From the NCBI RefSeq assembly GCF_001949145.1, contig NW_019091402.1, positions 2,844,590 through 2,883,094 of the forward strand: a stretch of 38,505 bases of DNA. The letters run 5' to 3'. Each line of letters starts with the position of its first letter. Position 1 is the first letter of the stretch. Shown one piece after another: positions 1 through 11,800 of the stretch. Origin of the DNA: Acanthaster planci (Eukaryota; Echinodermata; Asteroidea; Valvatida; Acanthasteridae). The translations under genes and the position numbers were made by a program. The notes under the pieces were generated by a model. It searched no databases, was not told the DNA's origin, and saw nothing but the letters and a program-made list of their open reading frames with translations.

Positions 1-397
1 CTACTTATTTCTTGTGTTCTTTATCAACCTTTAAACATATTAGAACATCTTGATGGTAAACTCAAGATTTACCAGATATTAAAAGAGACTTGTTTGTAAA
101 ATACTTAAATCAGAAAAGTCCTGTCAAATCTCACACCCTGCGCTGCAGTATAATTTATTCAAACCAAGGACTAGAGAGCCCAAGCTTCAGCGTACTGAGA
201 AATGAACAAGCATAAAATACCACCGCCATAAAACATGCTCAGAAAGGTGGTATGTCATTAATCTGTAAATCTTCTCAATTTCTTGCCTATTTCTGCTGAT
301 AAATGTTGAGCTGGATTAAATTCTGTTTCTTTCTGAATCCAAATTGAAATACTTTGTAATTGGTGACAGGATGCTTCCCTGCACGGTTTCATTGCAG
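1..397 (+). other. Slingshot intron, 3' part
   Basis: I see no gene here. The stretch ends in a pyrimidine-containing tract and a CAG acceptor at 395-397, directly before the first recognisable Slingshot exon. It is therefore read as the end of an intron whose upstream exon is outside the window. Open frames on both strands run through the intron-exon border and look like shadows. Confidence 0.7.
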
Positions 398-3300
398 GTC
401 TGCCATGCAAGCCATTCACTCGGCCATCTCCTCCGCTCAGACCTACAACTACTTCCCTGGGGGCCTGAACCTGACCTGGATCAGCTACTACGAGTCCCGG
501 GTCAACTCCAGCCCATCTCGTATCAAGGAGTGGGACCTCATGCCCGAGCTGGAGGTCACCAAGCCCCACGCCTTCACCCCCACCTACACGGAAGAGTAAG
601 TCTCTTATCAAATCGTCGGCTTTTCTTTTTTCAAAAGCTCAGCTTTGACTCTGTCTCCATAGTTAGGTTTCTGTTCTGCAAGTGTAGAATGCCCAGGGCA
701 CTGGCTGGGGGGGGGAGTTATCCCGCGCCACTCTTTCGACTGGGGGCACCCCCCACTTTTTGCAGATCCTATAATGGGATGGGACTTAATGGATCAGCCT
801 TTTAATGGCTGATGCCTGGTGATGTCACAACTGGCCACCATTTTGAAACTCGTTCCGCTGCCATTGCTGATCTGGAACCCTTAAGCTCAGCCCAAATCCA
901 TTTTTGCTTTTTTCTGTAACGTCAGCCGCCAATTTAATTGAACTCTTCAGAGTGGACTTTTGCCACATCGACAAGTTCAGCTAACGATCCGTCCATTGTT
1001 ATCTTTTAATGCAGTGGCCATTACCATCCTAGTGACCGTGAGTTGACCGAACAGCTCATCTTCTTGAAGATCAAAGATATCATGGCCTCAGCAGACTTGG
1101 ATAACATCACAAGCAGGGAGGTAGGTGACTTCAACTGCCGAGTCAAAGACAAGTGGGTATGAAATCAGAAGCCTGAGAGTTTCTCACCTTGCAAACTGTG
1201 TACTTCCTGTCCTTTTTTGGGAGAGAAAATATTTGTAATCCTATTCCCTATCTGGTCCTGCATTATTCTGAAAGCATACAACCTAAAATAACCTTGAATG
1301 GAACCACTGTTGCATGGCACATTACGGTCAACACTTGCTGGTTACCCTATCAATTATATACTCCTGGCCCAACTCTGATCAGGTTGTGAACGTAATCGCG
1401 AAATAAATCCTGTCTCTTCTCATCACCTAAACGCAGGTCCGACTGAAGATGGAAGACGACCTTGGGAAGAGCTTGAATGAGTACAGACACTACCTTGACG
1501 AGCAGTTGATCACCTACATGAGGCAAATGGATTCGGCCACGCTAATCTTTGATCACATCTACCTGGTGAGTGTCTGACTTTATCCAGGGGCCTTATCCGA
1601 GGTCATCCTTTTCTGTTCTATGCAAACTCACCCCTCCGATTTGCTGTGGTGTCCTTAGAATACAAAACACTGCATTTTCAGTACAACAAACAGGAATAAC
1701 TACCAACATAAATACTGTTTTACCTCATTGTCAGAATCTTTTTCATCAGAGAAAGTCTCCATCAACTCCAGACATTGCTAAAGATAAATTCATTTAGCAC
1801 CCAGCAACAAGGACTTGACTGCTTGCACTTTCAAGTTGGAATTTTTTTCTCTCATAATAAAAGGTTTTATCTACACAGGGTAGAGATAACTTGAGAGTGA
1901 ATATTTTTTTTGCAAATAGCCTTTTGCAAGTTAATTTTGAACAAAATCTGGTGTACTGAGTTCTTTACATTCATATGAACATAAATTTGAATTCTCCATA
2001 CCAAAGACACTGTTGCTATACCTTGTGATTCGTGGCAAGCTTTTGCTTAGTTACATAAGAGATGCCTTGCCCCAATACACTGTTCTCAATTGATAAGAAG
2101 GGCACAAAGGAACCAGTCCATTCCAGAGATGGTGGTCGCCATGCCAAAGCTTGCCCTGAATCACGAGGTATAGCAAAACAGTGTCTTTAGTCTGGGGAAT
2201 TCAAATTGCTATGTTTATGAGCAATCAGATAACTCAATGTACCAGATTTTATTGAACTTGCAAAAGGCTTATTGACAGTGGCACAATGATCTCATTGTTC
2301 TGTTATTTCATAGGGATCCGAGTGGAATGCATCTCATTTGGAAGAACTGGAAGCAAATGGGTATGACCCATGTCTCTTATCCTCAATTTTCCTCATAGCA
2401 AGAACTAGTGAATTTGTTCGATGTATAGATCACATCACTTCCATTGTCACAGTCATTTGATGCATACATATATTTTCATGATTTTAAGCAAAAAATGACC
2501 CTCAAACTTTATGAAGCTAATTTCCATATGTTGAATTTTAATATGAAAGCCCAGCAGTTGATTGTTCAGAGGTCATTCAAACTGAATCTCAGACTTCACT
2601 CAGTAATGCCGTGTTCTTCTGTAGTAGTCTGTGACTGCTAACTTACATTTCAATGACAACAACACAATTAGGGAAATTAAGTTTTCAAAGATAAAGCTGA
2701 CATCCACGTTACTTACTCTTAACTTTGGATCTGTGTCTAATCATTTGTAGTGTTGGGTACATCCTCAACGTAACCATGGAGATTGACAATTTCTACCCCA
2801 ATCGCTTCATCTATCACAACGTGCGACTGTACGATATTGAGAGCTCAGAGCTGCTCAAGTATTGGGACGAAACCTACAAGTTTCTATCCAAGGCAAAGTA
2901 AGTACAGTAACCATGACAATCAGAAGTGATGTGATTTGTTCATTTACATGATTACAACATGTCAATTCTATCCATGTTAGAAATTTCTGAGAACTTGAGA
3001 ATAGGGTTTTTGTTTTCAGCTAAGCTTTCCGCCTGGATGTGATAAACCTCTTTACTAAACAGTTAATTCAAAGCACCCAATTATTAAAATGTAAATTGTG
3101 TTGTTGTACATTGCAAAAAGAAATTATTTCAGGGGGAACTATTTAATAATTATGAACAGTTGCCAAATAAGTTAAAATGGAGAACCCATGATCAGAGGCT
3201 GTAAATGGCGCACGTCTTTTAAACCTGTAGACTTTGGGAAGATGAATCGTCTTTCAGAATAAAACGAAATAGGTGACAAGCAGTCAGTTGGTTCACTGCA

Positions 3301-6300
3301 GCTGAGAAATGAAAATCAATTATTGTACTAGTGGAAGTGATGATACCTTTTGCAGTGATTTTTCTTATCATTTGACTGTTTTTCTCTTCCCAATTTCAGA
3401 GAGAAAGGGTCCAAGGCTTTGGTACATTGTAAGATGGGAATCAGTCGCTCGGCTGCCACTGTAAGTCCTTCCACCCACCCTCTCCTTTGTGCCTTTTTCT
3501 CAATGTACCATTATCATTCTCGCCGTCTATAATACTTTTCTCTGTTACATGAAAGCATCAGTGGTCTGCCATCTACTGTCAGCGATGTCCTCTCTATAGA
3601 CCACATAGAGCCTTCAGACCTTCCCAGCTGGATTGATTGAATACTTGTCCTATGAAGGACTAGATAACCGTTATAAAAACCAATCGGGCAATGTTGATTT
3701 GCTGTTTTTCCAAAATTGTCCCAAGTGAGGTGTACTCAGAATATGCACAGAAGCTGTGTCAAAACAGCTGGAATTAATTCATCCTTCTACAAGTGCTACA
3801 GACTCTTGGTTTCTGTTTTCAGTTTGTCCAGATGTTGTATGAATCAGTCTAGGGCTGTAATCAAGACCATCGTAAGACCAGCCACAGGTGGTCGGATGGT
3901 GAACAATGACAAAGTAATGCTTTTATCACAGCTCACTTGATAAGCATGGTTTGAGACTGGATAACGTTTGATGGGCTTGCATGGACTTGCTTGTGGACTG
4001 GGCTACAGCCCTGAACCAGTTTCATTACTCGTCGCTGTAATCAGGAAACAGATTGCATTCTGGTAGTTTCTCTCCTGCTGGCTTTGTTGCAGGTGATTGC
4101 CTATGCAATGAAGGAGTACAACTGGCCCCTGGAGAAAGCCAGGAGCTTCGTGGCCAGGAAACGCAAGTGTGTGAACCCGAACACAGGCTTCCTGCAACAG
4201 CTTCAGGTCTATGAAGGGATGCTAGATGCCAGGTACTATCCCAAGGTCCCAACTGCTAGTTTTTGCCTCGTCTTTGTGTCACTGCCTTGTCAAAGAATGT
4301 TGACCCGCAGAGGATTTGCACTGAGCAATTTAAGACCCACAACTGTCTACTGTTTCCAACTGTCATAGTGTGCCTTGGAATACACTTGAGGTGGTGTAAT
4401 GTCATTATCCTTAATCCGCTAGGTGCAGCAAGGCACTGCAGACATATATATCTGCAGGACTTTCAGGAACTAGGACGTCAACCTGTCAACCACACCAACA
4501 TCAGCTGTTGATTTTCAGACAATGAGAGCAAGACCTAAGAGTAGAAAGTTTCATCTTGGTGGCTGCCAGTTTTAGGCTCCGAGGCAATTTGGCCTTAGGA
4601 TGGTAGACCTGTTGGACCTCATTAAACCAATCAAACTTCTCATTTTTGGCAGCTGTTGCTGTTCATTTTGGCTGGGAGTTTGGCCAAATCACCTTTGGGG
4701 CTTAATGTGTGTTGGTTAGCAAATTTATTTATTCTTTTTTCATTACCTTCTTCTTGCAGTCGGCAGAGACACAACAAGCTGTGGAGGAGTAAGTCGGAGA
4801 GCTCCCTTGCCAACTCAGCAGAATGCAGCCAGGAAACCATTGAGTCTGCCTCCAGCACGGAAGACATAGCCGACAGAACCTCCAAGGTGTCCGAGTTCAC
4901 TCACCAAGGGAACACTGCGGGGCTCTCACTCAGCCTAGGACCACAGACGGGCCATGCCAGGCGCCGCTCCTGGTCACCCAAAGACTCGGTTGCAGATGTG
5001 CACTTCCCAAGCAATGTCCAGAGTCTCTCAGGCCACCAGAAGCCAGACCACTTGGGCACCAGTCCGGCTGACGTCGATTTCATGGTGCTCGATGACGACT
5101 GTCAGGACATTCAGATCATTGTCCCAGAATCACTGACCCCAACGAGTCCCACGCTGACCGTGCCCACAGAACCGGTCGTGCTTGGCCAAATTGAAGACAG
5201 GGAACCCACAGCACCCTTGCCTGGTGTGGGGGACATCGAGACTGGACTAGCTGATTCTCAACTGGAATCTTTACATCTTGACCGAGTCTCAACTGAAGAG
5301 CTTCTATCAGTAGGGGAATCACCCAGCGGCTTCAAAGAAGGAATCCCTGAAATGACTAGTACCCCGAGCCAACCTGAACAAGCCATGGAGACGGAGGTGT
5401 CACCTCCTGGTGGCATTCCTGAAATCAGCTCAGAATCAGGACTAAATACAAATAACAACAGTGCTACTGGTTACAGCTCATCACAAATTGACGATATCCC
5501 TCCCGTTGAAGGAACAGTCAAGCAAAGAGTTACATCCTTCGAGAACAACAAGTTGGCCCCTGATGCCGAAAAGGTGGAAGTGAAAAGTGAAGAGGAGAGT
5601 GCCAGTACTGTGGATGGTTTGTTTTTGGAGCCAGAGATCCCTGTAAACTCTGGCACTGTGCAGAAACAAAAACAAGACATTGAGGAGAGACTTAGGGCAG
5701 AATCAGCAGAGAAAGGGAGCCCTCCACTGACCAGATCGGAAAAGTTTTCTCAAGAGACTGCCACATCACCCACCGTTGATAGTACTACTTGCGAGAGCCT
5801 TGACACTCCTGCTTCCAATCAGCCTAAACTTGCCGAACCTCAGGACTGTGGCAAGCCAGAGACTGTTGACTGTGACTTGTCATCCCCCAAGTCCCCAGCC
5901 ATCAGTCTGCTGCAAGAATCACCCACCAATGCAAGCCCGACGCTGCAAGCTCTTGAAAAAGGACGGGTGAAGAAGATAACTGAGCAGCTGCTGTCCCAGA
6001 AGACCCCTGTCACTGAAGCTGAGGAAGATGAGGAAGCGCTGTCATTGGCAGAGAAAAGGAGAAGCCTGACCTTTGAAAGTGGGAGCCCACCGCAAGATTC
6101 TCCAACTAAGCTTACGTTGTCACCGAGCAAGTCTTCCCCAGATACCAGAAGCACTGAAGTCATTGAAACAACTGGATTAGCCCCCAAGGGCTCTACTTCA
6201 CCAGATGACCAATCAGTCAAGGACTCTGGGTCACAAGAATCTCTATCAACCGAGGAATCTGTCCACAGTGGAAGCCCTTTAAAGGAAGCCTTCATCAAAA

Positions 6301-8882
6301 CCTTCTTTGGGGAAGAGATCCCGCTTGAGCCAGGAACTGTAAAGCGGCAGACTATAGATTTTGAACAGCTCTCCTCTCAAAGCCGAACCGAGGAGTTGGA
6401 AACCAAAAAAGAAGCAGTGATTAAGAAGGACACTTTCGAGACACCTCCAGAAATGCCCGAGAAGACTAAAGCAGAAGAGATGGTTGTCATCATTCGTGAC
6501 AGTTCTTCAAATGGGAAGAGGAAGTTTGAAGAAGTCGGGAGCCAGAACAAGCATGCACGCGTGGATCAGAAGGAGCAGTCAACCAAAGATGAAGCAGTGG
6601 GGATGGAGCCAGAGCTCAAGATGGAAGAGGAGAACCAAAAGGAAGCAGAGATCAACTCTGCCTATCCTGAGGAAGGCATCTCCTCATGGAAGGTTGGAGA
6701 TGTCCGCAAACACACCAAGCAGTTTGAGGGGCTTTCATCATCCGTGGATGCAGCAGGTGAGAATTTAAAAACATCAACCTTTATGAAGCTTTGGTGTAGA
6801 TCGTTACAAGTCAGGAAAAGGAAAGGCACTTCAGGAATTGGCGTGACTTTAAAGCCTTTAAAAGTTTTGATCAATGTTATTTCCCCTTCTTTGTAATGCA
6901 TCTGCCAGAAAAGGCAAGAACTAGGATTAAGAAAAGGACATTGATACCATGGTCAGTGTTACACCCTTTTTTCCCCCGCCAGACCAATCCACTAAACCAG
7001 CCAGCCCAATCATGACCGAGGACACTGCTGAAGCGAGAGTTACCACCGAAGAAAGCACCTCACTGAGAGAGATGACCGAGCAGACATCCACCTCGTCCAG
7101 TTCAGGTTCGTCAGAGGCCGATGAAACCGTCACAGAAGTACCCCAAGTAGAGGAGGATGTACATGTAGACCATGGTAGTGAGTAGATCATTCATGTAGAT
7201 ATCACATTGTGTGCTGTGTGGCTTTTTCTGTCATGTTGAACAGAAGAGCAGTCCGAGTAATTACTGCCACAAAGTCTTCATCATATTTAAGGGGTACACC
7301 TGACAAAAATTCGCTTTTCTTAATATGTAATTTGGTTTGGTTACACATCTGTTTGGGCAATATGCATTTCTGTAACTCCCGTTTCCAAGCATTTGATCTT
7401 GCACCCTGAGGCACCACGGTGCTGTACATCATTAATAAATTGTCGGGTTAAAAATCCTCTTCTGCTAGCACCACAGTTTGAAGGAAAACAGTGGCAATTA
7501 CAGAACGCTAGATAATCTCTGTTTGACATTGCATTATTGGAGTATTATTATTATTATTATTGCATTTTTATTATTACATGGAACAAATAGGTTTGTGTAC
7601 TGTGTTAGTCACAATTATGGCCACTCTGACGTCATCAGAATCACCTAACGCCTCAGTGTTTTCACCTTAGAGGATCATTAAACGTTGTATTCAACTTAAT
7701 ATGGGAAAAAATGACCTATTTTGATCGTCCATGCAAGCTCTATGTGCCGTTTCAAGCAAACACAATGACAGCAAGCCAGACTGCATACATTGTAGATATT
7801 CACCAAGTAGTTTTCATGGCTCCATTGGAACATTTACATTTCTGCTCTGCCTTTGTCTCATTTTTTATATTGGGTTCTGCCGTTTGCTTGGGCAGTATTT
7901 GCAAAGTGTGATTGAATGTCACGGGCATTGCCTGCTGCTGCATCAGTTAACGGGTCAGCCTTGGTGAGCTTAAGTGGTCAAGTAAGCAGGAGTTTGTGAT
8001 TTTGTGCTACTGGAGTAAATTTGCGAGCTTTTCTCACAAGTTATTCATACAGCATTGAGTAAAAAGTGCTTACAAGGTCAAGTAAGCAGGAGTTTGTGAT
8101 TTTGTGCTACTGGAGTAAATTTGCGAGCTTTTCTCACAAGTTATTCATACAGCATTGAGTAAAAAGTGCTTACAAGATTATTTAAGCGGCAGAACCTCGT
8201 ATTAAAATGCAGATTTCTTGGACAAGAAGTTCCACCAAACGTCCTTTATCACAAGATTTTGGTTCTTCTTTTTCCAGGTGAGGTAGGTAAAGAGGAGAAG
8301 TTAAATGTGGAGAGTATCGGAGAGCGAATTGCTAAACTTGGTCTTAATCTCAGGCGTGTGAATTCCATCGCACGGATGTCAAACGAGAAAGGTTCTCCCG
8401 TGGTCATGCGACGGAGTGACCCCAGTCGTCCAGTCAGCATCCGCAGCATGCGTCCGTACTCGGATACAGGGACACGTTCCCTGGAGTCGTCTCCCGAGAG
8501 TCAGTCCCAGCTGGCCAAGGGCGAGTTGACCATGGAGGAGACACAGGAGAGGCGTAAGAGCGCATACGCCCGCCTGGTCACGCCACGGCAGGACACGGTG
8601 CCTCTGAAGTTTTACCTGGAGGAACCATTGTCGGTGGAAATACGCAGCCTCGACAGTGCTAAGGAAGTGGGGAAGATGACCATGACAGGCACCAGTGACG
8701 GTATCCCAGTAAAGCCAAGCAGTAGTGTGAAGCCAGACAGTGGTGAAAAGGCCAACAAAGCAACCAGCAGGGATTGCCAGTCGCCGAAGGCCAGCCGCAA
8801 AAAGCAGCAGCATGGCAAGACCCACCCCCTGTCAAAGCTAAGCCCCACCCCCGCAAAGCACCCGTCCTCTGGCACTTTGTAA
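398..8882 (+). CDS. SSH: Slingshot protein phosphatase (cofilin phosphatase), 5'-partial
   Basis: Slingshot phosphatases dephosphorylate and reactivate ADF/cofilin, promoting actin filament turnover in the cytoplasm. Visible coding exons: 398-595, 1015-1120, 1437-1565, 2314-2360, 2751-2897, 3400-3460, 4093-4232, 4760-6756, 6983-7177, 8278-8882. Each has GT-AG borders, and all phases agree, giving 1,207 residues and a TAA stop at 8880-8882. Domain order in visible numbering: end of the SSH-N region with YNYFPGG (~1-75); a DEK-C-like helical segment (~80-140); the dual-specificity phosphatase core (~145-276). The core contains the signature HCKMGISRSA, with catalytic Cys codon at 3428-3430, and the candidate acid loop YDIES. 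The family motif RQRHNKLWR follows at the exon 8 start. A Ser/Pro/Glu-rich tail of over 900 residues carries the family motif KHTKQFE near its end of exon 8. The tail makes it longer than the ~1,050-residue human SSH1. The N-terminal exons are missing because they lie left of the window. Family assignment is very secure; which vertebrate SSH it matches cannot be said. Confidence 0.96.
1918..2272. repeat. Long inverted repeat (foldback element) in Slingshot intron
   Basis: Arms at about 1918-2044 and 2145-2272 are reverse complements of each other over ~125 bp with scattered mismatches. Shared blocks include AGCCTTTTGCAAGTT, ACACTGTTGCTATACCT and GGCAAGCTTT. A ~100-bp spacer separates them. 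The transcript could fold into a long hairpin. Most likely this is a non-autonomous foldback or MITE-type insertion; no target duplication is clear. Confidence 0.8.
3851..4012. mobile_element. MITE-like element, GACCATC family, in Slingshot intron
   Basis: The element begins AGGGCTGTA and ends TACAGCCCT, a perfect 9-bp terminal inverted repeat. Inside the left end are AAGACCATCGTAAGACCAG and related GACCATC motifs, and the right end carries inverted relatives of these. A second family member lies at 14130-14330. It sits ~80 bp before the acceptor of the exon that follows the catalytic loop. No transposase is encoded. Confidence 0.65.
7976..8175 (+). repeat. Perfect 100-bp tandem duplication
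   Basis: Bases 7976-8075 are repeated exactly at 8076-8175 with no mismatch that I can see. The pair lies in the last Slingshot intron, ending ~100 bp before the final exon's acceptor. It is either a very recent duplication, a length polymorphism, or an assembly artefact. Confidence 0.95.
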
Positions 8883-11800
8883 CAGTTCTCTCAGGTGCTG
8901 TGTATGTGTTCGTGTGTGAAATCTTGAAACTTTTTTCTTGTGTGACACTTTGTCCAAACAATCCACCATCGTGCGTCAGAGTATGGTTGGGTCGTGTTAA
9001 CGTGGAACCGGGTTAGGTGCAAAGAACTATTTCTCCGGTTGGGATGACCCTTGGTGTATTTCCAAATCTAACAAATTCAAACCCGCCTTTGCCCAAGTGA
9101 AACCTTTTTCGCATTTCTGTGTACATTTATATTTGATAAATGCGCTATAAAGTTAAACTGTATTTGAAAATTTGAGGTTCGTGTGCATGTATTTATCATA
9201 TGTCATATAAGCTTGTCATACATGTATAAGCTCAGATTTCTGTAGATGTATGAAGCTAAATTATTTTGTGAATAACAGACGTTGCACTTTCCTTTGCCTA
9301 AAGTAGCATCATCAACTCACTTTAAGATTTCTTAATTTACTTAAAAAAATACTTTTATTTTGTACGCAAGAAGTATATATCATAGGAATACTTTTTTCTG
9401 CTAGAGGAATACACTGTATGGTACCAAGAAGTTTGTATAGACCACGTGTAAATATGGTTCATAATGACAGCTGAACAGAATCTGCTTATTTTAAATATTT
9501 GTTAAAAGTTGGTTTTCTCTTAATGGCGTAACAGACTCAACAGGTTGTTGGGAAGAACTCAAAGTTTGTTTGGCGGTGATTGTGTTCACATTTGTAGCAA
9601 AAAAATGGAAATTTGGGCTCATGCCAGGAACATTTATGGCTTCAGATGTGTTGCAGTTGTGTTGAGAGGTTGGAGCAGTATTTACATATACAATGTTGTT
9701 ATGAACTTTTTTTTTATTTCTGTAATCCAAGCTGGTCTCCATTTTTAATAATTTAAAATTAAAATCATGCTTAACTTCTCCGTAAACACCCATCTCCCAT
9801 TTTTTAAATGATAGAATTATCAATATGCAATACTAAACGTGTTTATACTAATGATCACCAGAACGTGAAAGGTACTACAAGGATATGCACAAACGTAAAG
9901 AATGCATCATTATTGTAAATGTTTTAATGATTTTTGTGCCAAAAATTACAGGTATTGATGATGAAAGTAGCAGTTTCTTTGAACAGGTGTTTATCATTTG
10001 GTTTGTACTAGCAGACTGGTCAATGGCACAACTTGCGGACTGAGGGGATTTTGAGGCAATGACAAGCATGAGTCAGAGTTATGGTTGCAATCAGCTTGTC
10101 TAAAGTAAGAGAAGATGTAAATTTTTGGTGTAGTTCTTTTTTGGGTGGGAAAAAAACCGGTTTCCACAGATTCAGGACATTAAGAAAAAACTTTGGAAAG
10201 AGATGTGAATTTACGTGTTTGTATGAAACTGCTAGATCCAAAGGAACTGTACATTTTTTAAACAGAATTTTGTGTTTGATTGGTGGTTGCTAATTGACTA
10301 ATTAATGCCATGGAAAAATGTTTTTCCTTCTGGAGAATTGTTAATGCTCATAAAGTGACAAAAAACTCGGCTTTAATTGTTGGGAGTAATATTCTTTACT
10401 GCCAGTAGCTTGTCACTTGCCGTGACTTGTTTTGAGGGTTGCATGTTTACCATAAGGAAAGGAGATCTAAATTGTTAAAAAGTGGCCATCTTTTCCTGTC
10501 CAGTCCTCTGGACTACATTAGATGAAGAAAAATGTTAACTACTCAAATCTATCAGAAAAATTATAACCACTGCTTTAGTACAAGGAAGAAATACTTCTGT
10601 TTCTTTTTCCAGTTTCAAATACATTCACTGCATTACTTCTGACAAAGTATATCAGTTGAATTTTATAAAAATAGCTGCTAGCGACCTTAAATGCTGTTTT
10701 TATTGATATCTTGTAAAGATTTATTGTGGAAACTAATGTGGGAGTACTTACTCATTACCATATTTACCAAGATTGTTGAAAATGTATTGACTAACAATCG
10801 TTTTAACAACAGAATCTAGTTTGAATTAACATTTAAAGAACACAAAACCTCAGCATGGTGTTCTCTTAAAAGTTCTCGACTGGAACATAATGGACAGAGA
10901 AAATGGAGGAGTAGCCTTCCTTGTGACCATTTGCCATTGGAGTAATGCCTAAGAGCCCTTGTGACAGGATCATGGTTCTTGCAACGCAATTGGCCCTGCC
11001 ACTTACACTGACCGACCATTCCGGAGTGAAGTGGTGTAAGACCTGCGCTGCTTTGTCTCAACACACAAAACATCTGGATTACTTTGATGGCAAATGGTAA
11101 CCTTAACCACCAGTGTCACGAGAAAAAAAACGCATTCGTAAAAATCAGTTAAAATATTGTGTAAACCAGAAGATTTGGCTACCGAGTGGTAGCCAAAGAT
11201 TGTGACTAGGGTAAAGCTAATCTTGTAGGAGTGACCTGAAAGATGGAAGCATTCATTAGAGCAGTTGTGTCACTGAGTATTTTTTGTTGTCTTGCGATGG
11301 TGAAGGAACAATCTGCCTCACAAGCAGAGTTGAAAGAAACCACTTTTATGAATAACCATAGGAATCTGTGTGCCGCAGTAACAATTGGTAATATTGCTAA
11401 ACTTTGCTGTCAGGTGTATACTTTTAAGTAGAAATTCTTCCAAATACGCTTTTTTGTCTAAAAAAAACCCAACCAATCCTTTTTGTTTCATTATTTCAGT
11501 GAATGCAATTTTGATATTAAAAACAGTTTACCAGTAAAAATGAAGAGATAAAAAGCATTTTGTATAATTTATTATAAAGCATACAATAAGGAAATGAGTG
11601 TAACAGAAAAAAACCAAGGTTGTTGAAATTTCTGACTAAAACCGATTCCCGCTTGTGCACAATTTTGTAGCCCGACATCTTCCTGGAATGTGTGTTTACA
11701 AATAAAACAGCTACAGAGCCTTTAACACCAACCCTTTTTTCTCATGTGTGAAATCACTGCATGTGAAAATTCTGTTTTTACATGCAGCCACAGAATTCCA

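Noticed and set aside
4656-4759. Open frame extending upstream of the large Slingshot exon, suggesting a separate 746-residue protein
   Set aside because: A good acceptor (CTTCTTCTTGCAG) at 4759 and phase agreement with the exon ending at 4232 show that this part is intron.
6757-6896. Continuation of the large Slingshot exon frame to a stop at 6896
   Set aside because: A GTGAG donor at 6757 in phase with the exon at 6983 is favoured; the read-through residues look non-coding. An intron-retained isoform cannot be excluded.
10816-11073. 85-residue minus-strand frame in the intergenic region
   Set aside because: No conserved motif and no splice or promoter context; a frame of this length is expected by chance.
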